NCBI RefSeq assembly: GCF_003945595.2
Contig: NW_024104620.1
Location: forward strand, 3,540,001-3,604,000
From: Pipra filicauda
Taxonomy: Eukaryota; Chordata; Aves; Passeriformes; Pipridae
Reading direction: 5' to 3'
Length of the DNA: 64,000 nucleotides
The notes under the pieces are model-generated. The model did no database searches, had not been told where the DNA came from, and was given only the letters and a program-made list of their open reading frames with translations. Shown piece by piece: positions 14,515 through 26,321 of this stretch. A program made the position numbers and the translations under genes. Every line of letters begins with the position of its first letter. Position 1 is the stretch's first letter.

Positions 14515-14835
14515 TTCATGGCATTTATCCTCTGACTGTATTTATAAAGATTAACACATATCCCCTTCTCAACCTTTATTTTGCTAGGACAAGTGAACCA
14601 TACTCTTTTAATCTGCTCTCATAATACAGATTCTCCTAATCATCCTAGCAGCAATTCTCTACACCTGTTTCACAGTTTAAATTAATCTTTCTTGAACATG
14701 GGTGACCAGAACAACATACAATTTTTTCAGTGCTTTACACAGAGACGTCAATCTGTATATTTTAAAATATCTTTTCTATTGTGTATGAGCCTCACACATG
14801 CTTTTTTTGTACATATTTGGTATGGTGCAGCTATT
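14515..14835 (-). mobile_element. Probable ancient CR1/L3-like fragment
   Basis: The stretch CACATATCCCCTTCTCAACC ... AATCATCCTAGCAGCAATTC ... GGGTGACCAGAACAACATAC follows the same order of landmarks as the old vertebrate L3/CR1 ORF2 end and 3'UTR (ATATCCCCTCTCAGCC-, ATCATCCTCGTAGCCCTTCT-, GTGCCCAGAACTGAACACA-like). It is far more diverged than the other CR1 copies and lacks their 3' tip. The call rests on remembered landmarks and needs a repeat search. Confidence 0.55.
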
Positions 14836-15271
14836 TATCTAGACTAAATGTCTGCTATAGTCATACAGACTGGGCCACCACTTAGCACACAAAAGTGACC
14901 AAGGGAAGGAAGATCTGCTTACTTTCTTCTCTGTTTAACATCTATGAGAACCATCAGCTGGAGACAAAAAATGCTTGAGGGTTTAAAGGAGAACATGGCT
15001 GTGAATAGTGTGGGGCTTTTTGAGAGGAAAAGTCATAGAATTGAAGACACATAACCCTGTCACAGAGCATCCATGAGGAGTGTTCTGCCACGGAGAGGGG
15101 AATATACCTAAAATCAAAGCCATCCTGGAGAAATTAAATCAGGAGTCTCTTCAACTGGTGCAGAACCAACACAAAGAGACCTGTGATTTCTAGACAAAAA
15201 GAGCTGATGAGGAAGGGCAGTTGGAAAGATGAGGGTTCTGGTATGATGGTGAGACATCACACACCATTAAC

Positions 15272-15316
15272 CAGATGATCTTTCAGGTCCCTTCCAACCC
15301 AAGCCTTAGTTCCATG
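15272..15316 (+). mobile_element. CR1 LINE 3' tip, about 45 bp
   Basis: CAGATGATCTTTCAGGTCCC followed by TTCCAACCCAAGCCTTAGTT matches the last part of the CR1 3'UTR. Only the terminal piece is present. It lies 400 bp before a second same-strand CR1. Confidence 0.7.
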
Positions 15317-15716
15317 GCTGGTTGGGCACTAATGAAAACAGGACCAATGTGGTTTGATGATAAGTCCCTGGGTTATGGGGGGGGCAAGAAGTACATTCAG
15401 CAGGTCAAAGCTGGACAAAGTCTAGTTATCTGCAAGCCTGACCTGAGCACTACTCAGGAGTGCAATTTTATGAGGAGTCCCCTGTAAAATTTTCCACGGA
15501 TTGGATGATTTAACTTGATATCTAATTTATTCTTTCTGGCTGCTGTTAGTGCCTATAACATTGCTTGAAAAACAGACTGAACATAATGGTATCTTCTTTT
15601 ACGATATCCAAAACTACTCTGCCGCAAATACGGATTTCTCAACACAAAATGCTCCACTGCTAAAAAAGGCAATGCAATCCCAAGATCTTTTCTCCTACAT
15701 ACTTGAGGAAAACCTG

Positions 15717-16119
15717 GACCTGTTGGAGTGAGTACAGAGGAAGCCATGAAGATACTCAGAGGGCTGGACCCCTCTGCTGTGGTATGGACAGGCTGGGAGA
15801 GCTGGGGGTGTTCATCTTGGAGAAGAGAAGGCTCTGGGGAGACCTCAGAGCCCCTTCCAGTGCTTAAAGGGGCTCCAGAAGAGCTGAAGAGGGACTTTGT
15901 ACAAGGGCCTGGGGTGACAGGACAAGGTGAGGGTGGCAAAACACTGGCACAGGTTGCCCAGAGAAGCTGTGGTTGCTCCATCCCTGGAAGTGTCCAAAGC
16001 CAGGTTGGACAGGGCTTGGAGTAACCTGGGCTAGTGGAAGGTGTCCCTGCCCATGGCAGGGGGTGGAACGAGATGGTCTTTAAGGTCCTTCCAACTCAAA
16101 CCATTCCAGGATTCTATGA
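15717..16119 (+). mobile_element. CR1 LINE fragment with internal deletion
   Basis: It begins GACCTGTTGGAGTGAGTACA and AGGAAGCCATGAAGATACTC, then TCATCTTGGAGAAGAGAAGG and GGGTGACAGGACAAGG. After GACAAGG it jumps to TGAGGGTGGCAAAACACTGG, skipping the usual stretch that encodes the complement of AGGCCATT...TAATATCTAA. It then continues normally through GTTGCCCAGAGAAGC to CCATTCCAGGATTCTATGA. The loss is roughly 90 bp compared with copies such as 27756-28029. Confidence 0.93.
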
Positions 16120-18179
16120 AAAAATGCTGGGAAAGCAGTACTGGACTTGGATCTCCCACAGGTGTTCAACAATCATCCCTATTACTTGCTGTTTGCAAGC
16201 CCAAAGCTCCGATGAACCCTCATTACCATTTGGACACACATCTTTTCCACAGCAAAGCAGAACAGCCTCTACCTTAAAAGCACTTCTGGCACGTTTATGT
16301 TAGGATTTTCATATTTTTAAATGTATGCTATCTGAATTATTTAAAGGGAAGAAGAGGAGGATTATTTCATCTGGGAGTCACAACTGAGCAGGGGGAATGT
16401 CCAAAATATAAAATATTAAGTATTTGGAAATGCAAAAAAAACCCCAAAAAACACAACAGAAACCTAACCAGATAAAAACATTCCTTGTACAACAAAGAAA
16501 TTATCTGTGATTTGGCAAAATTAAAAATCATTTAACTTCATCCCATTTGGTTATGTATAAATAAAACATCTGTGTTAAGCTGTTCTCACACATTACATAA
16601 AGGTCATCTCCATAGGACTGGAGAGCTACGCTTCAAGTTTCCTCTTCAAACTGTGATTTTATGTATTCCATCATGTAATTTTGTTCTCTTAGTCTCTATT
16701 CTCTAAAATTCCTATAGAACATGTTCATATCTTCTCCACTGGCTCTTCCATCTGACAGTACCTCTGACTGTAACTGGAATGGGCTGTCTGCAGTCTAGCA
16801 CACAATAGTGCTCAAAGCACATCCAACCCACTTACACTTGTAGTTTCCTATTTAATAACAATTTTCAAAGGGACTCACTCCACTGTTCTTTTAAAAGGTC
16901 CTGTTTGTTTGGGGTTTGGTTGTTCTGGTTTTTTTCCTTCCAAACTAATACTGCATACAAGAAGTGTGGCTTTTTCTAAAGGTATTGCCATTCCCCCATG
17001 ACTAGCAACAGATTCCTTCATTCTCCTAAAAATGATTTCTGAGAACATTTTGTATTCTTAGTGAAGAATTTCTAAAAACTCAGATATCACTTCCTACTCT
17101 TTACATTTTTTGCAATTTTTAGCACATTACCTACTTTCTTTTCCATTGTATTACAAGTACCCAGAATATTTAAACAATATGGTTCTGTCACTGCCTCATG
17201 TAGCAACTAAGAAATAATATGCCCAACACAACTGCCTCCCTCTCTGTTACAATTCTGTAAGCATGAAATCCCTTTAAAGAAAAAAAACAAAGAAATCCAC
17301 CTTCACTTCTATGCAATATTCATGAATTCCATAATAAAAAAATATGGAATTGTTCAATCTTTGAAGGGCAGTATTTTGAAATGCAAAATCCAGCAGGGAC
17401 AGCCTTGTCTATAAAAACCATCTTTCACACATGCAAAGGATTTAAGTCTGTACCTTTGTATGGATTGGAAGAGAATTGGAAGGGAATTTTGTGCCACCTC
17501 TTTTCGCCCATACTAACACTGTACTCCCACTGAGTGCCAAGTGCCCTCAGCTCCCACTGACTGCAGTGAAAATGAGGGTATTTAGCACTTTGCAGGATCC
17601 TACCATTAATCAATAACCTTTTTCCACTTTGAACAGAAGAAATAAAAAAAAACCAACCAAAAAAAAACACTAAAAGCTCCACAGTTTTAAGTCTGCTGTT
17701 ACAATTTTAACCAATTAAATTTAAAATTCGTGATTCTTATTACAGCAATTTGATACAAACTCTGAAAGTATTTCACGTCTGAACCATCCTGTACAGGGTT
17801 GATATTTAACCTGATACCAGCCCTCAGGAGAAAGGCTTTGTGTTGTGAAAGAAGAGAAGGAACAGAGGAGAACTGAGGTAGGAAGGTGGAGAAAGACCTT
17901 TGATTGTGCTTTTAAAAATGTAACATAAAATCATATTAAATTGATCAACAATTTTACTACTCTGAAAATCAAAGTAAAAATATATTATTGGTTTAATTCA
18001 GAGTAAGTACAGTTGAATGACTGTATTGCAGATCAAATCCCAGGAGTCTGAAGAGAGTCATCCACACCAGTTGCTGATGAAGGTGTCATTTTCATCTCTT
18101 CTCCCATGACATCCCTCAACTCCAAATGCTCACCCTTATTACAGCAAGGTAGGCTATTCTCTTCCCAAGTTGCAGAGGA

Positions 18180-18207
18180 ATTATTATGCATGGAAGTGCA
18201 TAATAAT
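18180..18207. repeat. Perfect 11 bp inverted repeat, 6 nt loop
   Basis: ATTATTATGCA (18180-18190) and TGCATAATAAT (18197-18207) are perfect reverse complements around TGGAAG. The arms contain ATGCATAAT-like POU/homeobox half-sites. The following 200 bp are rich in TAAT motifs. Confidence 0.85.
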
Positions 18208-18300
18208 CCAGTCCAGTCGTGACTCTACCACTGACTTCCCACATGAATATGCACGAATCAATTAAACCCCTGAATGCATCAATTTCCTTCTCGAGTAGTA

Positions 18301-18318
18301 ATGATAATAATAATAATA
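18301..18318. repeat. (ATA)n short repeat
   Basis: Six ATA/ATG-type triplets (ATGATAATAATAATAATA). They lie inside the TAAT-rich candidate conserved block. Confidence 0.85.
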
Positions 18319-21104
18319 GCTGCCCATTGTATAGGGCACTGCACGTAATATTTTTAATGCCTGTTAATGAAATGTGCTATTAATTATTAGGATGTGGTTT
18401 GTTTTTGAAAGCCGAGTTACCAGCACGTCTCAAGTTTGTATTCAAAGTGACACAACTTGAATATCTTCTAAAAAACTGCCTATGGGAAAGTATTATGGAA
18501 AATCCTCCTTAAAAAGCAAATGGTATTTAAATCATTATAAGAACTTTTAGCTTTTACCAGTTCTGCTGCAGGGAAATTTGCAGCTAAGGGGTTAATCAGA
18601 TTAGATGGGAGTGGTTATAGGCTCAGTGCCACAGGTTTTGCCCTTTGTGGCTTCTCACATCCCAGACTTGGAAAATATGAGCTGTGATACTGAGAAAGGT
18701 AAGAAGCCAGCACAGCCCCATAGTGATAAATGAGTTTGCATCATCTGTCATTAGAACTTCCTGCCAACAGGGTCATTCCCTATTAAATTACCACTTGTCA
18801 ATGTTTAAAATACTGATTGATAAATGACTGTGCCAAAACTGATAACACGACAGCTTTTATTTTCTAATATTCTTGGTTACCACATTCTGCTACTTCAAGA
18901 TACAGATATAGTAGGGTTTTTTTTTTCAAGTACTTTAGTGAAAGACAATTTAATCTAATACAAAACTAACAGGTACTGTATAATGATTGGTCCTGATATA
19001 CATTACATACTATTCTTCTTGCCAAAATAAACCTACTGGTGATTTAGCGATATGGGTAGATCCAAGTTTCACATTTCATCAAATGCTAGTAATCTGTTTT
19101 ATCAATATAAACTGCATTTTAATGAAAAAATTCTTTTCTTCAGTACACTTCACTTTTAATTCCCCAGAGTATGATAATTCGTTCACGCTGTAGAACAAGA
19201 ATGTTTTACAAGACCTTAACTCTCCAGAGAAATTTCTCTGTAAATACAAAAAGCAAGTTTTATGGGAATGTGTTGTATGCAACATGAGCAGTACCCAACA
19301 TAATAAAAAACTAGGTTGCACAGAGAATTCTGCTTAAGTATCCTTGTGAGCTATTGTGAGCCTAAATGGTTATTATGATAGTGTTTAGTGGAATACCTAT
19401 ACGACAGATAAAAGAGAGTCAGTAAAACTACTTTTGTCCCTGAATAGATAAAAAGAAATTACTTTTTAGCAAGTTTTGCAGAATGAATACATCCCAGCAG
19501 ACCCTTCAGCCAGGCCCTTCTCTAGGAGGGCATTCTCAGTCTGCTGCTGCTGCAGAGGTCTGGGGATACATATTTTGGGGGTTAAACTGGCATACTCTGC
19601 CTGGAAGATGGAGCTGAGGTAACAGCTTCTCTTCCATGATCCAGAGAGAGAAAAGAAACTTCTGAATGACCTCCAAGGGCATGTGTGGAAGAAGCACCAC
19701 GTAAGAAAGCACCTCTGAATATGGATGTTTGAGGCATCCTTCATTCGACGGCCCAAAGCCTCACGGCAGGTGCAGCTTCCTGCAGGTAGCACCTATCCCA
19801 CAGGTGCAGGAGGCAACCAACCTGCTGCCAAAGGCTCCAGAATGGAAAGTCTCCATTTTATGCCCTCACACTGCACTTTCCTCACAGTGGGTGCCGTGTC
19901 CCAGATCCTCAGGGCATCCCTCATTCTCGTTGTGTAACTCTTGGTGTGCCAACACCGACCCTCAGATCCCGCCTGAGGCAGGTGAGGAGGAAAGACATTC
20001 AGGGGAGTAATTTCCATCAGCCGGTTTTTCAGCAGCGAGCCCCAAGGTAGGAGCAGTCTATTGGCATTATCTAATTATGCCAATGACCCATAAACCATGG
20101 TGGAAGGGAGGCTGTGCCGACCAGAGAGGGCACAGTGCTCCATGGAGGTGCCTGAGCCACCACCAAAGGCAGCAGCGACCCCCAGAACCACAATCACTGT
20201 CATTAGCAGAGCACTCCACCTAAGCTAATGCATGCAATTTCAGTAGAAGGCTAATTAGCCAAAAACTGCTCTTCTAAGGTGTACTGCTTCCCAGATGCAA
20301 GATAGTTCACTACAGCTCATGTGAGCATCTCTCCGTGCAACGTAGACATGTCCCCAGTGCCCACCTATAGCTCTGGGCTCTTATGGATTCCAGTCTCTCC
20401 TTGCTTATCGACATCTGCATTTTTCCAGCACAGCTAAGCTAAGTTCAGTCCTGCAAACCTGGCCCAAGTGATGCAATTTTTTAAATTTTTTCAAAACAAG
20501 CTCTCCCACATGTGACAGTCACGTTTCTGTACAAGAAATACTGTCAACATCTTTTAAAAACTTCTGCTTTAGTCAGGAACTCCCTTGACTGGCCCTAGAA
20601 TACTCTCCAATCTGGAAAATTCTGCCTCTCTCACATTATAACTAAAAGAACATAAACCCAAATTGTTTAAAATGTCCTGTTAACTGTACTAAGTTATAAA
20701 AAGCAAATGAAGAAGTAAGTCTGAAATCTATAATGCTACTTCAAAATGTGTAATGCAGATAGTACAAGATACCCACCAACAAGTTTCACTTAAAAAAGTG
20801 CTATTTTTATTTTCTGCTGTAATCCTCATTCTCTCATGTTTCTTTGATATTATTCCACCTTAGTCCAATGTGAATTTTGAGCTCTTAGGAACATTACCTC
20901 ATTCTTGCTTATAAAAACATCTTCCTTTTCTACCACAACTTGATGATGATAATAAAGATATACTACAATCAGAGGAACGGTAATAATAACCAAAATCTAA
21001 ATTACAATTTTCATTGGAATGAATTCCAAAGAGCACATAATTTGACCCCACTTTGCCGACTGCCACAGACAATATGGGTACAGATGGGATGAGAGAATTC
21101 ATAT

Positions 21105-21196
21105 AACATCATAGAATGGTTTAGGCTGGAAGGGACCTTAAAGATCATCCAGTTCCAACTCCCTGCTATAGACCTTTCACTAGACCAGGATAGTGG
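21105..21196 (-). mobile_element. CR1 LINE 3' tip
   Basis: CATAGAATGGTTTAGGCTGG and AAGGGACCTTAAAGATCATC form the CR1 3' end on the minus strand, ending near TTTCACTAGACCAGG. Sequence to the right no longer follows CR1. The copy is about 90 bp. Confidence 0.88.
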
Positions 21197-24100
21197 ATAT
21201 CCCAATACCAACAAAGACCTTGCAGAAGTATTCCAGAGGGCTCTGCTGGCACATGGAGAAGCGAGTATCAAAGATAACATCAGTCAAAAGGGAATTGTCT
21301 TACTAGACCATCATTTTCCAGTTCAAAAGTGGAAACAGATTATATCAAAATAGACTCTATTGATTGTACAATAAAAAAGAATAGGATTTTATTTATGTTA
21401 CAATTGAAAATATACTAAAATTAAGTCAATGTCAACATAAGTGTGAATTATGATGTATTTAACTCACTGTGCTATAAAACCCCAGTCTGATACACAGCGC
21501 ATATGGCACAGAAGATCAGCCACTGATCTCCATCCCTTGCAACACCAATGCACTGTGGAGGGACAGCCTTAACTTGGAGGGGTCTTTTGTCTCCGAGCTT
21601 AAAAACACCTTAATATTTATTTCTACATAATATACTTCACCAGAAGGTACAAAGAGCAGAATTTGAATCAGAAATTATATCGGGTGAGTATATACAGAGT
21701 AATTGTGGCACCACGGGATGCATTATGGAAGCTGGTTGTTGTCAGAACCAGAAAACAGGAGGATTAAATCAGTAAATATCTTATTCTGCTAAATCCTGAA
21801 ATCCTTTCATCTCTTCTCATTGTCAGATAAGGACCACAGTCTGGTGGTTTGCTCTGGGAAACACCAACATGTGCTCTTATGACAAGTATTTATTGAAAAG
21901 AAGATTCTTTATAAAAAAGCATCAATAACTTCCTCTCGGAAATAGAAAAGCAGTGGTTAGATGCCCATCTGAAATATTTAAGTACACATTACACATATAT
22001 AGTGGTACTTCTAAGGGTATTCACAAGTGTTTCCTATGGTATCCATCATTATACTTCCCCTCTTGAGTGATCACTGACTATGCTGCTTGTGCTGTTTGTG
22101 TGCCCATCACCTACAGTAATTATATTAAAAGGTAGATATTTTACAGGATTAACTCCTGTGACATGATCCTTTATTACACCGGCTTTGATCAAGGCTCAGA
22201 TATATTTTATTTTGCCCTACAACTGCAATATTAATCTAAAATAATCTAAAAAAGCTCACATTGCATGCGTGAGGGTGATTTCTTAGATCACCTCTCCCTC
22301 CCAAATCCAAATGTAGATTATGTTTCAGACACAAATGCACCCTGAGACATTCACACGCAAAATAAAAGAGGTCAAAATAAAAAAATAAAAAAACTCCACC
22401 CTGGTTATTTTGCCTTCAGAATTTTTAAATATTTTCCCAACATCTCAGCAAAATTATGCATTTTAAAAAGACTGCAGGCACTGAAATGATTGTCAGTCAT
22501 GCAAATAATCACTTACTTACACTGTATGAGTTTGGTTTGGATAAAGCAAATTACCATTTGAAAATAACTTGAAAAACACTCTGGGCTAAGAGCTAGCTTT
22601 ATAAATTTTAGCTTGGCCACAATTTTTCTTAACCTTTTTTTCCTCAATCTCCATTCAGTCACCATATTAATACAATCTAAATTAAAAAAACTGCATTGAA
22701 TTGCCACAGGTGCATTCAACTTTATGTAAAACACGTAAAGAAATAGTAAATAGAGGCTGCAGCTGAAGGTCAAAACCTAAAGAACTTCAAAGTTAAGCAG
22801 AAGCAGCCCTTTCTTCTCCTTTTTTTTACCCAAGGATGATACTGGGCTTTGTCTAAACACCTCAGATCTTACATCTAGAATTAGCTGTTGAATAAAATAT
22901 ACACTAGAAATAATAGGGCTGTCATTAATCTATATTTCTAATTACTCTGCTGTGAAAGTTTTACAGTCATGCAGTTGTTTATGAGCACCTTAATTTTGTC
23001 CATCCTGTTGAAAAGAGGTTTTTGATGTAAGTCCAGCAACCACAGTAAAAGCAGGAAAGGTGCCCTGCTTTGTGAGATGGGATTTAATTCAAGAGCAGGA
23101 CACTAGACAAGCTCACAGGAAGATGTGAGATCTTCCCACTGTAGCAGTTTGGGTAGCAGGCTAATGATTTTACCCACCTAATCACCTCCTGCTTTGGACA
23201 AACGATCACTGTGTGTATGACTTCAGCCTAATTTGTCAGATCTCGTCTGACCCCATCTGCCAGGGCTGACAAGTCCAAAAGAGCTGATTTAATATATGAG
23301 ACAGGGTTATCATAACTTCATCTCCAAAACCAAGCTTGGGCCACATGACTTCCTAAGGTATGCCAAAACCACGAGACCCTCTGAAATTGGCTCGATATCA
23401 AATATGCTGAGCACCCACAGCATTCCCTCGCGCCTGAAAAACCTGGTCTCTGAGAAGGAATAGCAGATCCTCAAAGATACACAGGTACTGCTCTTCGCTG
23501 CCAGCCAAGTCCCAAAGGAATACTGGAAGATTTTAACCCACTTCTCAAAAGTAGAGGTTTAAAGATTTAACTTTAGACGTTGATGCCTAAATGATTTGCA
23601 TCAGTGTTTTAGAATACGAAGTTTTCCAAGACACTGAAACTCAAGCCTTGCAGTGTGAACCTCAGCGAGTGCACGACCTCGGCTCCTGCACTAAAAATTT
23701 CTCTACCTCAAACTACCACAGATGTATATTTAGCCTTTGAAATAACTGTAAGTACAGGCTGGTCAGGGACAAAGATTTCAAGTGTGGCCAGAACTTTCTA
23801 TCAGATCAAAAGCCAGGCTCTTGCAAAGTCATTACAGTGCTTTCCATCTTTATTTCAGTAAAAAAATGCACCCAGCTTGGTGTTGGTTGTAAGAGTATAA
23901 TCAAATTGCAGAATCATACTCTATTTAGTGCTGGTCCCATTGAAGCAAAGTTCCTGTTCGGTGGGAGGAGAGTCCCTTATAAGAGGAAAAACAATTGTGC
24001 CAGGTTTAATCAAAAGTGAAAGGGATCCAGAGAATGTTCCCTTTGAGCCACATAACCCACCGCTAATTTCAAGATGGGCTCTGAAACGAGGGTAATAAAA

Positions 24101-24390
24101 AACGTCCTTCAGAGTAACCAAGGAGGAGTGAAGAGCAACTCTGGCTGCAGCTAATGCCAACATCTGCAAGTCTGCTCCCTGCCACAGGAACGCTTTCTGC
24201 CTACCTGGAAAGCCATAAAAGAGGTAGGGGAGGGAGGAGGGAATAAAATCCCACCGCAACACCACTGAGGGAAATATCACTCCTTGGCTACAGGCTTATC
24301 ATTTTTACTGTTCTCCAGCATTTCTCTCTCCTCCTTGACCTCCCCTGCACAAATATATACAGAGCCGAGGAGCAGGAACTCCTTAAAGAC

Positions 24391-24430
24391 TAAAACAAGT
24401 GGGAAATCACTAAAACAAGTGGGAAATCAC
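24391..24430. repeat. Perfect 20 bp tandem duplication
   Basis: The unit TAAAACAAGTGGGAAATCAC occurs twice without spacer (24391-24410, 24411-24430). It lies 217 bp downstream of GTDC1 coding exon 3 in transcript direction. The absence of mismatches suggests a recent event. Confidence 0.95.
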
Positions 24431-24646
24431 TCATCCTGAACGATGCAAGTTTGCTCGACAGGCACCGAGGACAGGCTTGGCTGCCTGAATAGCCCCTGAT
24501 TATTGAAATACATTTATCAATTAGGGGGTTTTGCATATTATCAAACTCTTTCATTAACGATGCTTTAGCTGATTAGTCAGAACGTCACCATAAATACAGA
24601 GTTTTGACAGGCTGGAGGCAATTTATGACGTGGAAAATGTACTGAC

Positions 24647-24820
24647 CTGCTCACATCAGGAAACCTGACTGGAAAATAAAGAACTTGGCACTTCGGTCTG
24701 ATTATTTTTTCCAAATCCTTAGGTCTGTGGTCAGGAATCAGCTTCATAAATTTTCCAATGGACGTAAGAAATGATTCCATATTAAAAGCAGAGTTGAACA
24801 CCACAACATCAGCAACCAAA
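24647..24820 (-). CDS. GTDC1: GTDC1 (QTMAN) third coding exon, residues 117-175
   Basis: This 174 nt exon completes Cys117 with its first base and encodes residues 118-174 plus the first two bases (AG) of codon 175, expected to be Arg. It begins [17 protein letters not shown] and contains [16 protein letters not shown] and [17 protein letters not shown], which match the vertebrate GTDC1 family closely. The region is the end of the N-terminal Rossmann-like half, before the linker to the glycosyltransferase family 4-type C-terminal half. The acceptor is CTTTTTACAG (AG at 24822-24821), and the donor is GCAG|GTCAGT (GT at 24646-24645). Both neighbouring introns are phase 2. No stops or frameshifts are seen. 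The next exon of the family, beginning around a MPKHK-like motif in human, was not found between here and position 1. Confidence 0.97.
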
Positions 24821-25376
24821 CTGTAAAAAGTGGTGAAGATTAATGAACATACTGTTGCCACAAAAGGAACAGAATTATTTTACATGTAGTGAAAATAGAA
24901 TATATTTTCTTATAAACAAGCAAAAGGTGCAAATGAATACTAATCAAAATCAGCCTTTGCATGTGAATTAGGGGTAGCACATGTACCTTAACCAGAAATA
25001 TCTTGATTTCTGTCTATTTAGCCTTTGAAAAAAATGTTTAACCTTTTTTAACTAATAATAAATTACTATTTTTAATGTAAAGGAGAACACCTTATTCTTG
25101 CTGTGGATTTTTAGTCATAAAATGGGAAGAACAGTATTACTGTCATACTTCTGAAAAGCATTATAAACAGGTAAGACTTGTTGTAACCTGACTTTTGGAG
25201 AATTAAACTCAGAAGAAAAGGAAAATTCCTTAGAAATATTCCTGCGTAATGAAGGACAACTTATGTTTGGTTACCCTACCTTCAACTGCCCATGTGTGTC
25301 AGGTAGCAGGATACTAGAGAAATGGGAGTGTTATTTTAACCTCTGTGGATATAATCCTGATTAGAAGGATATTCAT

Positions 25377-25397
25377 TATATATATATATATATATAT
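25377..25397. repeat. (TA)n microsatellite
   Basis: Uninterrupted TA for 21 bp, followed by GTA and an A-rich stretch to about 25438. Confidence 0.97.
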
Positions 25398-25443
25398 GTA
25401 AAAAATAAAAAATATATAGCATACAGTACCAAAAAAAAGTTTT

Positions 25444-25491
25444 AAAATGTTACATTAATATGCTCAATTTGACATATTAATGTAATGTTTT
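25444..25491. repeat. Inverted repeat, 13 bp perfect arms extending to 19 with two mismatches
   Basis: TTACATTAATATG (25450-25462) pairs with CATATTAATGTAA (25473-25485) around a 10 nt loop. After two mismatches the outer AAAA/TTTT also pair. It sits 46 bp from the (TA)n run in the intron between GTDC1 exons 2 and 3. Confidence 0.87.
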
Positions 25492-26292
25492 GTTTTTACT
25501 GCTGTGCTTTAAAATCGACCAGATCAATCATTTTAAGATGTAGTTTAATGACAACATAGGGCTTATTTCTCCACTTAGAGTCAGTCTGGAGAAAACAAGA
25601 AGCTACCAAAAACCTGAAATATCTGGAAATTTATCCTGGCAGTGCTGCCAGAATCTGAGCTACACCAACATACAGGCAACACTAACAGAGGTAAGAAATG
25701 CTTTATGGCCAGTTGGTTTTCTCAATATGTTATATATTGTAATACAGACCCATGGGTCATAAGATACATGGAGGACATGTGTTCATAAGTCACCAGGGTG
25801 GTGAAAAGTATATTTGAGGTGAGAGGCTGTCATTCATCCTCACTGCATCTCTCTGCTGTCTGGTCAAGAAAGAGAACTGACACTGCTCACCAAAACAGCA
25901 GGAGTCAGCAGGAAAAGCAAAAAAAACCCAACATTAGAGAGAGAAATAATCCTTTTCAAGCAGGCTGTGGGAGCTGAAACGCTTTCTGGCATCCCATCCT
26001 CTTCCCCACCTACGGTTTTTAACCCCTCAGTGCCTCAGTTTGGCACAAAAGTCATCTTTTCTGCACTGATTTACAGATGACATGAGGCAGTGCAGGAGCC
26101 CTGCACGTTTCTTTGCTGCTCTCTGACACGTAGCAAAGGCTCCAACATCATCATCTCAGCTTCTCTTGTGCATGAAGTCTTATCTGCCCTAACTTTTTCC
26201 TGCAGGCTCTGCAAATCGGTGGCAAATTAGAAAGATTACCTCTTTAAAAACATCAGGGACAAAACCCAGAATTCTCCTTCTTAGTGATCCAA

Positions 26293-26321
26293 AGCTTGGT
26301 GATATTAATGATCACCAAGCT
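26293..26321. repeat. Perfect 11 bp inverted repeat, 7 nt loop
   Basis: AGCTTGGTGAT (26293-26303) and ATCACCAAGCT (26311-26321) are perfect reverse complements around ATTAATG. The arms are GC-balanced, unlike most inverted repeats in AT-rich DNA. Confidence 0.88.

Larger units (their letters stand above)
1..24646 (-). other. GTDC1: GTDC1 intron downstream of coding exon 3 (runs off the window)
   Basis: It starts with donor GTCAGT at 24646-24641 and has no recognisable matching acceptor and exon before position 1, so at least 24.6 kb is intron. It holds CR1 copies near 3.1, 4.6, 7.5, 10.9, 13.7, 15.3, 15.7-16.1 and 21.1 kb, an ancient CR1/L3-like copy near 14.5-14.8 kb, and AT-rich unique sequence. 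I looked for the family's downstream motifs (HIVWPHRW, HEFFGVAMLEA) on the minus strand and did not see them. A small diverged exon could still be missed by eye. Confidence 0.8.

Noticed and set aside
15031..15060. GTCATAGAATTGAAGACAC as a CR1 3' end
   Set aside because: Only the CATAGAAT octamer matches, and the flanking sequence does not follow any CR1 consensus.
15553..15981. 142-residue minus-strand open frame
   Set aside because: Mostly the complement of the CR1 at 15717-16119, so the open frame is a by-product of the repeat.
18180..18207. Hairpin as a microRNA precursor
   Set aside because: The 11 bp stem is too short for a microRNA precursor and there is no extended paired arm.
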